Made by a program: the position numbers and the translations under genes. The notes beneath the pieces are model-generated. The model saw only the letters and a list, made by a program, of their open reading frames with translations, made no database searches and was not told the DNA's origin. This document shows, piece after piece, positions 50,236-58,498 of a stretch of DNA of 64,000 nucleotides (the first letter of the stretch is position 1; every line of letters begins with the position of its first letter). Source of the stretch: Ectobacillus ponti (GTDB taxonomy: Bacteria > Bacillota > Bacilli > Bacillales > Bacillaceae_G); NCBI RefSeq assembly GCF_024294785.1, contig NZ_JANCLT010000001.1:561158-625157 (forward strand), read 5' to 3'.

Positions 50236-50792
50236 TTCAGCAGCTCCGTGTACTCGATCCGGGTGTTAACATTCATAAACTGCTCCGGCTGCGCCTGCAA
50301 ATCTGCTTCGGTTACATAACGGACTGACAGCCGGGAAAGGAAGGACATCATCCGAAGCTCACCCTGCTGCAGTTGCTGCTCAAGCACAGCTTTCGTGCTG
50401 CAGTGATAGGCGGCAATCAGCGGCTGCTGGCGTCCCTCTATTACTGGAACAACCGCCTGCATGCCGCCGGCAAATGTCAACAGCCGTTCGATTACATCCC
50501 TTGTCATACGGGGTGTATCACACGGCATGACAATATACCAATCCGCCTCGCACTCTGTCATGCCGGTCAGAATGCCGGCCAGGGGGCCCATGCCCGCATA
50601 GGCAGGCAAATCCGGAACCCGCCGGCCAAAGCTGTCGAGCTGCGGAAGCGGACTGATGATGACGGTGCTGTCTGCCGCCAGCGCGGATATGGCATGCTCT
50701 ACAAACGTTTTGCCGTTCCAGAGCGCCAGCGCCTTTGGCGACCCGAAGCGGCGCGATTGTCCGCCCGCCAAAATAATGCCTGCTGTCTTCAT
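50217..50792 (-). CDS. mobA: Molybdenum cofactor guanylyltransferase
   Basis: 191-residue nucleotidyltransferase. N-terminal GTP-binding signature ILAGGQSRRFGSPKAL (residues 7-22), MGPLAGILTGM (about 67) and VMPCDTPRM (about 90, Mg-binding Asp). It joins GMP to molybdopterin, producing the MGD form. The ATG at 50792 overlaps the moaB stop (ATGA). A terminator follows. Confidence 0.95.
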   Translation of the reverse strand: MKTAGIILAGGQSRRFGSPKALALWNGKTFVEHAISALAADSTVIISPLPQLDSFGRRVPDLPAYAGMGPLAGILTGMTECEADWYIVMPCDTPRMTRDVIERLLTFAGGMQAVVPVIEGRQQPLIAAYHCSTKAVLEQQLQQGELRMMSFLSRLSVRYVTEADLQAQPEQFMNVNTRIEYTELLNKESAL

Positions 50793-51298
50793 TGCCGGTA
50801 CAGCTCCCATACAATATGCCGCAGCTCCGGCAAGATGAGCTTCGTCATCGCCAGACGCACCGCACCGGTGGAACCGGGCGTGGCAAATACAGCTTTTCGG
50901 CCATTGGTGCCCGCAATGGCGCGGCTCATCATGGCGGCGCTGCCAATATCCTCCGTATAGCTCAGCATACGGAACAGCTCGCCAAAGCCAACAATTTCTT
51001 TCTCCAGCAGCCCCTGCACGGCCTCAATGGTCACATCACGGCGGGTGATGCCGGTGCCGCCATTTGTCAGCACCACATCCACGTCAGGATGCTCCCAGCC
51101 AGAGCGGATGGCTTCCTGAATATCCGTCTTGCTGTCTTTCACAATTTCATATGCAGTTGTTTCATACCCATGCTCCTCGAGCAGCTGCATCATGAGCTTG
51201 CCGCTTTTGTCCGTTTCTTCGTTCCGCGTATCGGAAACCGTCACGATCTTGCAGCGCACCGGCTGCGTCGCTTTTGTTTTATGCTCTTGGACGCTCAT
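50789..51298 (-). CDS. moaB: Molybdopterin adenylyltransferase-type MoaB
   Basis: 169-residue MoaB/MogA-family protein. IVTVSDTRNEETDKSG near residue 18, DVVLTNGGTGITRRDVTIEA (about 74-93) and FATPGSTGAVRLAMTKLI (about 138-155) are the conserved MPT-binding stretches. It probably adenylates molybdopterin before metal insertion by MoeA. GGAGGATG just before the ATG at 51298 overlaps the end of moaA; the stop overlaps mobA. Confidence 0.95.
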   Translation of the reverse strand: MSVQEHKTKATQPVRCKIVTVSDTRNEETDKSGKLMMQLLEEHGYETTAYEIVKDSKTDIQEAIRSGWEHPDVDVVLTNGGTGITRRDVTIEAVQGLLEKEIVGFGELFRMLSYTEDIGSAAMMSRAIAGTNGRKAVFATPGSTGAVRLAMTKLILPELRHIVWELYRQ

Positions 51299-51299
51299 C

Positions 51300-52313
51300 T
51301 CATCCTCCAATATACGACATTTCAATTCGCTTCTTCTGCCGGCCGGACTCATAGTAGGAAACGCGCTCCTCGGAATAACGGTCATCCCGCTTGTGCCAGG
51401 CCGCCCGCAGGGTGCCCTGTATTTCCTCATCGCTTGCCGCGCTGCGCAGCAGCGGTTTCAGCGGCAGTCCTTTGTCTGCAAACAAGCAGGTATAGAGCTG
51501 CCCATCCGCTGACAAACGCGCCCGTGTACAGGAGGAGCAGAATGCCTCCGAAACCGAGGAGATAAAGCCGACCTCCACATCTGTGCCAACGTAGCGGTAT
51601 CTCGATGCCACCTCGCCAAAGTAAGCCGGATCTGCCGGCTCCATCGGCATCTCCGCGTGGATCATATCACGGATTTCCTTGTTGGTGACAACATCTTCCA
51701 TATTCCAGCCGTTGGACGAGCCGACATCCATGTATTCAATGTAGCGGAGCATAATTCCTTTTTCCTTGAAAAAACGGGCCATCGGCAAAATTTGCGAAGC
51801 GTTCATGCCTTTTTTGACGACCATGTTCACCTTTACGGTCATGCCGGCTTCCAATGCCGCATCCACGCCCGCCAGCACCTGCCCGGAGCGTGCGCCCACC
51901 CCATTCATGACAGTAAAAACCTCATCATCCAGCGCATCCAGGCTGATGTTGACCCGCTTCACGCCGGCTTGATACAGATCCTTCGCGTACCGCTTCAGCA
52001 GTACACCATTGGTGGTCAAGGCAATATCCTTAATTCCCTCAATCTCATACAGCATTTTCACCAGCTGCACCAAATCCTTGCGCAGCAGCGGTTCGCCGCC
52101 GGTCAGCCGGATTTTCTCCGTGCCCAGCCCGGCAAACTGCTGCGCCAGCCGCACAATCTCTTCAAATGAAAGCAGCTGCTCCCGTGGCATGAAGCAAATA
52201 TTGGCTTCACTTGGCATGCAGTAGACACAACGGAAATTACAGCGGTCTGTGACGGAAATACGCAAATCACGCAGCGGCCGATCATAAGCATCTCGTACCT
52301 GAGTCTCTCTCAT
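51300..52313 (-). CDS. moaA: GTP 3',8-cyclase (radical SAM)
   Basis: 337-residue MoaA. N-terminal radical SAM cluster motif [10 protein letters not shown] (Cys near 24, 28, 31), [10 protein letters not shown] (about 73), and the second, C-terminal cluster: Cys in [14 protein letters not shown] (about 259-262) and TCLF (about 276). The usual C-terminal Gly-Gly is present (SYIGG). It makes the first intermediate of molybdenum cofactor synthesis from GTP. The gene lies 113 bp after narK on the same strand, so Fnr-driven readthrough from narK is likely. Confidence 0.96.
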   Translation of the reverse strand: MRETQVRDAYDRPLRDLRISVTDRCNFRCVYCMPSEANICFMPREQLLSFEEIVRLAQQFAGLGTEKIRLTGGEPLLRKDLVQLVKMLYEIEGIKDIALTTNGVLLKRYAKDLYQAGVKRVNISLDALDDEVFTVMNGVGARSGQVLAGVDAALEAGMTVKVNMVVKKGMNASQILPMARFFKEKGIMLRYIEYMDVGSSNGWNMEDVVTNKEIRDMIHAEMPMEPADPAYFGEVASRYRYVGTDVEVGFISSVSEAFCSSCTRARLSADGQLYTCLFADKGLPLKPLLRSAASDEEIQGTLRAAWHKRDDRYSEERVSYYESGRQKKRIEMSYIGG

Positions 52314-52425
52314 GTTGCTTGCTCTCCTTTCGCAAGAAGCAATTCTATCTATAGAAATTGCAAAAAGGGGGTGAAGCTTCCTGCCGGGCTTCAGCCCGGC
52401 CAGAAACTCCTTTCCCCCTCTATAT

Positions 52426-53757
52426 TCAGCATTTTACTTCTGAGTTTTTACGCTGATAGTAATACCAGTTCAGCGCGACGGAAACGACATAGAATGCGAT
52501 GAAGAAGTAGAACGCTGTTACTGGTGTTCCAGTGGATGCCACAGACCAGCCGAACAGCTTTGGAATGAAGAAGGAGCCGTATGCTGCAAATGCTGCCGTG
52601 AAGCCGAGCACCGGCGCTGCTTCCTTCTGCGGAAAAATGTTCGGAATCATTTGGAATGTAGAACCGGAACCAAGACCTGCTGCTACAAATAATACTAGGA
52701 AAGATGCCAGGAAGCCAGCAAATTGCTTCAGATTCAAGAAGTAGATGACACCCAGGGCACCAATGGACATAATGATCAGTACGATTGCTGTTACGCGGGA
52801 GCCGCCGAATTTGTCAGAGACCCAGCCGCCGACCGGACGTGCCGCTGCCGCTACAAGAGCACCCAGGAATGCCAGAGGCACATATTGCGGGAATTGCTGC
52901 TTCAACAGCAGCGGGAATGCCGCAGAGTACCCGATGAAGGAACCGAATGTTGCCACATACAACACAGTCATAATCCAAGTGTGCTTACGCTTTACGATCA
53001 CGAACTGGTCTGCTACAGATTGCTTCGCATTTGGCACATTATCCATGCCGAAGAATGCGATGATTGTTAAGATGACAATCGGGATCACCCAAATGAATGC
53101 AGCGTTTTGCAGCCAAACCTGTTGGCCATTTTTCAGCACCTGGCCGCCGCCGCCGATGGCTGCGAAAGTGCCGGTTGTAATAATCAACGGTGTTACGAAT
53201 TGTACAACGGATACACCCATATTGCCGAGGCCGCCGTTAATGCCAAGCGCTGTACCTTTTTCCTTTTTTGGGAAGAAGAAGCTGATATTTGCCACAGAGC
53301 TGGAGAAGTTGCCGCCGCCAAGGCCGCAGGCTGCAGCAAGCAGCAGCATGACCCAGTACGGAGTGGCTGTATTTTGTACGGCAAACCCGATTCCGATTGC
53401 CGGCAGAGCCAGCACCGCCGTGGAGAACACAGTCCAGTTGCGGCCGCCAAACTTGCCGACGCCAAAGGTATAAAGGAAGCGGAGTGTTGCACCGACAAGG
53501 CCCGGAATGGCCGCGAGCGTAAACAGCTGCTCCTGGGAAAATGCAAAGCCAATATCATTCAAACGAACTGCGACAACAGACCAAATCTGCCATACGATAA
53601 ATGCCAGCATCAAGCTTGGCACGGAGATCCACAGGTTGCGGCGCGCGTGGATTCTTCCTTCCGCCTCCCAATAAACTGCGTTCTCCGGATTCCAATCGGC
53701 AGGCAATCTGCCTTTTCTATTCAACTGACCCGCTGTAGGTTTTGCTACAGTCGCCAT
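52426..53757 (-). CDS. narK: Nitrate/nitrite transporter NarK (NNP family MFS)
   Basis: 443-residue twelve-helix NNP-family porter. Nitrate signatures: [27 protein letters not shown] in helix 5 and [17 protein letters not shown] in helix 11, plus [15 protein letters not shown]. It takes up nitrate and/or exports nitrite. The start at 53757 has GAGGGG 7 nt upstream; an upstream in-frame codon lacks this. It is transcribed from a class II Fnr promoter. The moaA-moaB-mobA genes follow. Confidence 0.95.
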   Translation of the reverse strand: MATVAKPTAGQLNRKGRLPADWNPENAVYWEAEGRIHARRNLWISVPSLMLAFIVWQIWSVVAVRLNDIGFAFSQEQLFTLAAIPGLVGATLRFLYTFGVGKFGGRNWTVFSTAVLALPAIGIGFAVQNTATPYWVMLLLAAACGLGGGNFSSSVANISFFFPKKEKGTALGINGGLGNMGVSVVQFVTPLIITTGTFAAIGGGGQVLKNGQQVWLQNAAFIWVIPIVILTIIAFFGMDNVPNAKQSVADQFVIVKRKHTWIMTVLYVATFGSFIGYSAAFPLLLKQQFPQYVPLAFLGALVAAAARPVGGWVSDKFGGSRVTAIVLIIMSIGALGVIYFLNLKQFAGFLASFLVLFVAAGLGSGSTFQMIPNIFPQKEAAPVLGFTAAFAAYGSFFIPKLFGWSVASTGTPVTAFYFFIAFYVVSVALNWYYYQRKNSEVKC

Positions 53758-53808
53758 ATAAATCCCCTCTTCTCTGGATTTTTTATAACTGATGGAGTGC
53801 ACTCTTTA

Positions 53809-53858
53809 TGTTTGTATCATATACAAAGCGGCGAAAAGAGAATGTGACATTTATCACA
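53809..53858 (-). promoter_or_regulatory. Fnr-dependent promoter of narK
   Basis: Perfect Fnr box TGTGACATTTATCACA at 53843-53858. On the minus strand TATGAT at 53821-53816 places the start near 53809, with the box centre at about -41.5. Confidence 0.85.
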
Positions 53859-53871
53859 GAAATTCCTCTCC

Positions 53872-53921
53872 TGTGACAGTGTTCACAGAATAGTCAACGC
53901 TGCTTTGAGATAATAAGAAAA
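53872..53921 (+). promoter_or_regulatory. Fnr-dependent promoter of the gene divergent from narK
   Basis: Perfect Fnr box TGTGACAGTGTTCACA at 53872-53887 and GATAAT at 53909-53914 on the plus strand, so the start would be near 53921 with the box centre at about -41.5. Its centre is 29 bp from the narK box. Confidence 0.82.
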
Positions 53922-53987
53922 GCGGCAGATTATGATCGCTTATGCTGCGAAACGGAAACAATGGAGAGAAACAAAGGAGAGATCTGA

Positions 53988-54494
53988 ATGCTGAAAGCCC
54001 GAATCGTATATCAAAGTGATGCTGCGCAGGAGCGCCTGCAGCCCTTGCTTACCGCTGCCATGGAGCAGCTGCTCACCCTGGAATGGCGCGAAGCTGTACA
54101 CGAGCTTGGTATATCCTTTTCAGAAAGGCTTACCTATAATCAATACACAGCGATTCACCAATTCCTGCTGACTGCGGCCAAAGCGCTGGAAGGCCGCATT
54201 CATGATAAGGGAGCCATGCTCGGCTATCTGATGGACAGCACGCCGGCTTACATTGTCACCAACTGGGATGCCTGGAGCCGTATGCTGCATGAGAAAAAGC
54301 TGCATTCTGCCAAAGGGGAATATGTACATATTTATAAGGAAGGCGAGCTCCTGGAAAGCGGCATTCTGCTGGAATATGAATTCTCGCCTGCAAACACACC
54401 ATTTGCTCTTGTCAGCTGTACTCTCATCACATCAGAAGGGGAGCAAACCGTATACGGGGATCACCTCACGTTAGAAGCGGAACAACGCTTTTAA
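53988..54494 (+). CDS. Unknown protein in the Fnr regulon, divergent from narK
   Basis: 168-residue soluble protein that I do not recognise. The N-terminal half is helical (AAQERLQPLLTAAMEQLLTLEW, then an Ala/Leu helix at 55-70), the C-terminal half (about 85-165) is beta-rich with several aromatic strands. There are no Cys clusters, membrane segments or signal peptide; only one Cys is present. AAAGGAGAG lies before the ATG. It has a perfect, well-placed Fnr box of its own, so it should be made when oxygen is low, together with narK and the oxidoreductase. It may be a chaperone or regulator for that system. Confidence 0.8.
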   Translation: MLKARIVYQSDAAQERLQPLLTAAMEQLLTLEWREAVHELGISFSERLTYNQYTAIHQFLLTAAKALEGRIHDKGAMLGYLMDSTPAYIVTNWDAWSRMLHEKKLHSAKGEYVHIYKEGELLESGILLEYEFSPANTPFALVSCTLITSEGEQTVYGDHLTLEAEQRF

Positions 54495-54502
54495 CCCAAC
54501 AT

Positions 54503-54532
54503 AAAAAGGCTGAGTGCATCAGCCTTTTTGTT
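54503..54532. terminator. Bidirectional terminator
   Basis: Stem AAAAAGGCTGA/TCAGCCTTTTT with short loop between the Fnr-regulated unknown gene and the VanZ-like gene; A- and T-runs on both sides serve both strands. Confidence 0.9.
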
Positions 54533-55145
54533 GTTCCGCCCGCAAGCGCAGCCGGTCATACAGCCAGGCGCCGCATATGGCGCCGAGCACGTTCAGCAGG
54601 ATGTCATCCACATCGAAGCTGCCCCGGCTCAGCGCCTGCTGGGAAAATTCAATCGTTAAAATGCAAACCAGAATGCCAGCCAAGGTCCAACGCTTGCGCT
54701 GGAACAAGCGCATCAGCAGCCCGCCGAGCGGGATAAAGGGGAGAATATTGCCGAGCAAATTACTCCAGACATATAAGTGGTCCCAGCCCCGGTCGATATA
54801 CTCCCGGATCGTATGAAAGGGAATATAGTTCGCTTCATATACATCATAGCTTCTGCCAAACAGCATGGTCAGCAGGATGAACAGATACAGGATGCTGAAG
54901 ACAAAAATGAAGGCTTCCGGAATTTTCACAGCAGGGCCCTTTCGCCGTGACCACAGCAGCAAATACAGCATGTACAAGCACAAAGTCCCGGCCAACCGGA
55001 AGGCCAGAAACAGCAATGGGGAAGCATAAGGGATCAACACAAGCATGAGACGGTCCCCGGCATGCTCCATGAACAGGAACGCCAGCACCGCCGCAGCGCA
55101 GAATACCGCAACATGATGGAACATACGCTTCATCGTTATATCCAT
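54519..55145 (-). CDS. VanZ-like membrane protein
   Basis: About 208 residues with five predicted helices. The VanZ-family pattern is seen in the second half: YIPFHTIREY, WSNLLGNILPFIPLGGLL and TIEFSQQALSRGSFDVDDILLNVLGAICGAWLYD. VanZ proteins confer low teicoplanin resistance in enterococci, but chromosomal VanZ-like proteins have unclear roles. The start is uncertain: the ATG at 55145 overlaps the end of the upstream gene, and a second ATG at 55133 follows its stop. No strong ribosome binding site is visible, which fits translational coupling. Confidence 0.83.
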   Translation of the reverse strand: MDITMKRMFHHVAVFCAAAVLAFLFMEHAGDRLMLVLIPYASPLLFLAFRLAGTLCLYMLYLLLWSRRKGPAVKIPEAFIFVFSILYLFILLTMLFGRSYDVYEANYIPFHTIREYIDRGWDHLYVWSNLLGNILPFIPLGGLLMRLFQRKRWTLAGILVCILTIEFSQQALSRGSFDVDDILLNVLGAICGAWLYDRLRLRAEQQKG

Positions 55146-55504
55146 GGTGTCCGCTTCGTGCGCTGCAGCAGCCACTTCAGGTCCACACGCGCCAGCACCG
55201 GCTTGTAGCCGAACGCGCTTTGCTGCAGCCGTACCTGAATCGGTGCCGGCTGCTCCTTCTGGTTCACAAGCAGCCATACGTTGTATACATCTGACTGCAC
55301 GGTTTTCTCAAAGCGCGAGACAGTGACTCTGTCAGGCATGGTGTCCAGCTGCAGCCGCTGCATATCCAGATAACGCTGCAGTGCCAGCTCCCGGGTCGGC
55401 ACATATTGCCTTTGAATGTCGGCAGCCAACGGATACAGCAGAGCCCCGCTTAGTCCCAGCAGCAAAAAACAGCTGCGCAGTTTTCTTCTCAGACGCATAT
55501 CCAC
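55136..55504 (-). CDS. Membrane-anchored hypothetical protein
   Basis: 122 residues. A basic N-terminus, one hydrophobic helix (about 9-27, LRSCFLLLGLSGALLYPLA), then a soluble domain outside the membrane with a LQRYLDMQRLQLD helix and a beta-rich end (PIQVRLQQSAFGYKPVLARVD within 88-110). I do not recognise a family. It overlaps the VanZ-like gene by a few codons, so the two are expressed together, and it lies 6 bp downstream of the deoxyribosyltransferase-like gene. Confidence 0.72.
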   Translation of the reverse strand: MDMRLRRKLRSCFLLLGLSGALLYPLAADIQRQYVPTRELALQRYLDMQRLQLDTMPDRVTVSRFEKTVQSDVYNVWLLVNQKEQPAPIQVRLQQSAFGYKPVLARVDLKWLLQRTKRTPWI

Positions 55505-55510
55505 CGACTC

Positions 55511-55924
55511 CTATCCCTGGCGCGGCCGGGCATGCCCCCGCTCCGCTTCCAGCACATACTCTATGAAAGCAGCAATCTCGCCGACATATCGGTCCACTCC
55601 CGCAATATGATAAAAGGAGCAGGCCTGCGCCGGGTCGTTGATTTCAGGGGATGCCGAATACAAGTAGACACGCTTCCCCAATGCCAGAGCCATGCCCAGC
55701 TCTGCATGCGTTCCTTTCCCGCCCGGCAGCAGCACTGCCACGAAATCCGCGGCAGCAACGGCCTGCAGCTCCGCTTCCCCAATCGCCTGCAGCTCCGATA
55801 TGTCTATGGGTCTCTCATTCTTTGTCCAATCATAGGTTTGCATAAAGCCCTCCGCAGCAAATGCGGCGGCTGCCTCCCGCACTGCCGCTTTATTCTGCAA
55901 ACCGGATGCAAGGTAAAAATTCAA
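55511..55924 (-). CDS. Nucleoside 2-deoxyribosyltransferase-like protein
   Basis: 137 residues from a TTG start that has GGAGGAGGAG 6 nt upstream. The fold pattern is that of the nucleoside 2-deoxyribosyltransferase-like family: NFYLASGLQNKAAVREAA at the N-terminus, ADFVAVLLPGGKGTHAELGMALALGKRVYLY (about 73-105) with the catalytic-type Glu in HAELG. It may act on nucleotides or modified nucleosides; the substrate is not evident. An ORF extension to 56068 lacks coding signals. It lies just after a LOG-family gene, another N-glycoside hydrolase type. Confidence 0.78.
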   Translation of the reverse strand: MNFYLASGLQNKAAVREAAAAFAAEGFMQTYDWTKNERPIDISELQAIGEAELQAVAAADFVAVLLPGGKGTHAELGMALALGKRVYLYSASPEINDPAQACSFYHIAGVDRYVGEIAAFIEYVLEAERGHARPRQG

Positions 55925-56067
55925 CGCCAGCTCCTCCTCCGAAACGATTATCTCTATCGTAACAAGAATATAACGATTTTGCCATGCTGACAGCCGCTCT
56001 TCCATCATGAAAAAAATGGCGCAAAAAAGAGGCGGTGTCCTCCGCCCCAGTTCTTGTTCACCCTGCA

Positions 56068-56622
56068 TCAGGAAAGCGGAAACTGGTAGGAAATCAGCTT
56101 TTCCAGCAGGCCGGCCGCCTCATGGTCCGACACAAGCAGCTTTGTCTGGCTCATCGGCATGAATTCCGCCTCGGCAGTATGCAAAATGAGCTCCAAAACA
56201 GGATTATAGTAGCCTTCAATATTAAGCACACCGATTGGCTTTTGGTGCAAGCCGATTTGAGCCCAGCACAGCACCTCAAACAGCTCTTCAAAGGTGCCGA
56301 AGCCTCCCGGCAGAGCAATATAGGCATCTGCGAGCTTGGACATCAGTGCTTTGCGCTCATGCATGCTGTCAACCTCAATGAACTCAGTCAGTCCCTCATG
56401 GGCAATCTCTTTCCGAAATAAGCCGCCCGGCATGACGCCAATTACCTTACCGCCGTGGGATAAAGCCGCATCTGCCGCAGCCCCCATGAGGCCGAGACGG
56501 GAGCCTCCGTACACAATTTCCAGCCCCTGCTCTGCAATAAGCCTGCCAAGCTCGGCGGCTTTTCTTTCATAGGACGGATGGTTGCCGGGTCTGGACCCGG
56601 CGAAAATACAAATACGCTTCAT
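56068..56622 (-). CDS. LOG-family nucleotide phosphoribohydrolase
   Basis: 184 residues of the TIGR00730/LOG family. ICIFAGSRPGNHPSY at the N-terminus, GLEIVYGGSRLGLMGAAADAAL (about 33-54), and the catalytic PGGFGTFEELFEVL (about 103-116). Such proteins split nucleoside 5'-monophosphates into base and ribose 5-phosphate (known as cytokinin activators in plants and actinobacteria). In Bacilli the physiological substrate is not settled. The deoxyribosyltransferase-like gene follows downstream. Confidence 0.9.
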   Translation of the reverse strand: MKRICIFAGSRPGNHPSYERKAAELGRLIAEQGLEIVYGGSRLGLMGAAADAALSHGGKVIGVMPGGLFRKEIAHEGLTEFIEVDSMHERKALMSKLADAYIALPGGFGTFEELFEVLCWAQIGLHQKPIGVLNIEGYYNPVLELILHTAEAEFMPMSQTKLLVSDHEAAGLLEKLISYQFPLS

Positions 56623-56767
56623 GACAGATTCCCCTAACTCTCTTATCTTCTTCTCCCTTATTATACCATTTCCTCATTTGGAGATTCCCCCTTTTTCGCA
56701 CGGGAAGGAATTGAGAGGGTGTTCCCCGAATTAAGTGCAAGATATGAAGAGAAATGAGGGGGAAAAG

Positions 56768-57337
56768 ATGAACAGCAATTTTAACCTGGAGGATTTTCCA
56801 GTTTTGGAGACAGAACGCCTGCAGCTGCGGGAGCTTCAGCTGACAGATGCCGGGGCGGTGTTCCGCTGCCTGTCAAATGAGGCTGTTACCCGGTATTGGG
56901 GCGTGCTGCCGTTCTCTTCCATTCAGCAGGCAGAAGGCTTCATTCAGAGCTGCCGGGACGGCTTTGCCGAGCGGCAGCGCATCCGCTGGGGCATTGTCCG
57001 GAAAGAGGACGGCGCCTTCATGGGCACATGCGGCTTCCACGCCTGGAACAAGGGGTGCAGCCGCTGTGAGATCGGCTACGAACTGGCAGAAGAATATTGG
57101 GGCCATGGCTATGCTACAGAAGCGATTCGGGCCCTCACTTCCTTCGGCTTCCGTGTGCTGGAGCTGCACCGCATCGGCGCGGTCGTATACCTGGAGAACA
57201 CAGCTTCCCAGCATGTGCTGGAGAAGCTCGGCTTTGCAAAAGAAGGTATTTTGCGGGATTATATGAAGTGTGATGGCAAGTACTATGATGTGTACATGTC
57301 TTCCCTATTACATCCTACAAACCTAAAGGAGAGCTAG
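56768..57337 (+). CDS. GNAT acetyltransferase (RimJ/RimL type)
   Basis: 189-residue GNAT protein: LETERLQLRELQLTDAGAVFRCLSNEAVTRYWG at the N-terminus, acetyl-CoA-binding YELAEEYWGHGYATEAIRALTSFGF (about 108-132), and LENTASQHVLEKLGFAKEG (about 148-166). RimJ/RimL-type enzymes acetylate N-termini of ribosomal proteins or other amines. GAGGGGG lies 5 nt before the ATG at 56768. The metallohydrolase gene follows after 1 bp, with AAAGGAG at the junction. Confidence 0.9.
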   Translation: MNSNFNLEDFPVLETERLQLRELQLTDAGAVFRCLSNEAVTRYWGVLPFSSIQQAEGFIQSCRDGFAERQRIRWGIVRKEDGAFMGTCGFHAWNKGCSRCEIGYELAEEYWGHGYATEAIRALTSFGFRVLELHRIGAVVYLENTASQHVLEKLGFAKEGILRDYMKCDGKYYDVYMSSLLHPTNLKES

Positions 57338-57338
57338 A

Positions 57339-58067
57339 ATGCGAGTGACAAAAGGAGTAGAAATGCTGGAGCTGCATGCGCAAGGCTCCAATGGCCCTTC
57401 CGTGTACTGTCCCACTCTTGTTTGGGACGAGAAGGATGCCATTCTGATTGATACAGGCCTGCCCGGTATGCTCGGTCAAATTCAGGCGGCCATGGAACAG
57501 GCAGGCGTGCCGTTTCAACAGCTGCGTGCCGTCATTTTGACGCATCAGGACCTGGACCACATCGGCAGTCTGCCGGCAATTCTGGAGGCTGCCGGCGGCG
57601 GAGTCGAGGTGTATGCCCACGCGTTGGAACAGCCGTATATTGAAGGACAAAGGCCCTTGCTGAAGTCCCTGCCGCCTGGGGCGCTGGAGAAGCTGCCGCC
57701 GCACGTGCGCGCGATGTTTGCCAATCCGCCGAAAGCAAGGGTGGACAAGCTGCTGGAGGATGGACAGGTACTGCCGTATTGCGGCGGCATCCGTGCCATC
57801 TTCACGCCAGGGCATACGCTGGGCCATATCAGCTTATATCTTGAGGAACAGCAGGTACTGGTGACAGGAGATGCCATGGTGTACGCAAACGGCGCGCTGC
57901 AGGGCCCGGTCCCTCAGGTGACGCACGATGTGGAAACAGCTGTACAGTCTCTGCAGAAATTCAGCGGGCTGCAGCCGGATGCTGTGGTTTGCTACCACGG
58001 CGGCTTGTGCAAAGAGAATGCGAAGGAACAGCTGCAGGCTCTATTGGAGCGGGCAGCGGAAAAGTGA
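57339..58067 (+). CDS. Metallo-beta-lactamase-fold hydrolase
   Basis: 242-residue MBL-fold protein. Zinc motif LTHQDLDHIGSLP near residue 68; later ligands in FTPGHTLGHISLY (His, about 152) and VTGDAMVY (Asp, about 172), and a final CYHGG. It is close to the YflN/glyoxalase-II-like MBL group; the substrate is unknown. AAAGGAG precedes the ATG at the end of the acetyltransferase gene, so the two form an operon. A bidirectional hairpin terminator follows. Confidence 0.9.
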   Translation: MRVTKGVEMLELHAQGSNGPSVYCPTLVWDEKDAILIDTGLPGMLGQIQAAMEQAGVPFQQLRAVILTHQDLDHIGSLPAILEAAGGGVEVYAHALEQPYIEGQRPLLKSLPPGALEKLPPHVRAMFANPPKARVDKLLEDGQVLPYCGGIRAIFTPGHTLGHISLYLEEQQVLVTGDAMVYANGALQGPVPQVTHDVETAVQSLQKFSGLQPDAVVCYHGGLCKENAKEQLQALLERAAEK

Positions 58068-58069
58068 GA

Positions 58070-58102
58070 AAAAGGCAGCCGTTTTGAACGAGCTGCCTTC
58101 TT
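58070..58102. terminator. Bidirectional terminator
   Basis: Stem AAGGCAGC/GCTGCCTT with A5 before and T-rich sequence after, between two convergent genes. Confidence 0.8.
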
Positions 58103-58384
58103 CTATTTATGCGCGGTCCAATTCCGCAGCTGCCGCAGCAAATAAGGCGCCTGCGGAATCACCTTCACCGAAATGCCCGCTCCCCGGTACGGCATCTCCA
58201 GCAGCAGCCCGCGCCGCAGCAGGCTTCCGATTTCCCTGCTGCCGTACGGATGCACCGCTGTCCCCTCCCGATTGGCCAGGCGGATGAGCTCCCACAGCGC
58301 CTGCTTCTCGGGCCGCGGCAGCTGCCGCATTTGCTCATAGACGAGCCGCTCACGCTCCGGTACATGCGAAAGAAAATCCTCCAT
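58103..58384 (-). CDS. Small hypothetical protein
   Basis: 93-residue charged protein with an N-terminal helical half (MEDFLSHVPERERLVYEQM) and a region REIGSLLRRGLLLEMPYRGAG that resembles a degenerate winged-helix. I do not recognise a family. Coding is supported by its place between a terminator and a start with purine-rich sequence (GGCAGGACCG is weak), by lack of any competing gene, and by protein-like composition. Confidence 0.55.
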   Translation of the reverse strand: MEDFLSHVPERERLVYEQMRQLPRPEKQALWELIRLANREGTAVHPYGSREIGSLLRRGLLLEMPYRGAGISVKVIPQAPYLLRQLRNWTAHK

Positions 58385-58498
58385 CGGTCCTGCCTCCGTG
58401 TCATTTTCTTCATTATAGCAGACATGGCGACCCTTCCTGCAATGTTTGTCTTCGCAGAAAAAGCCGGCCTGTGAAATACGCAGACCGGCTCTTTCTCT

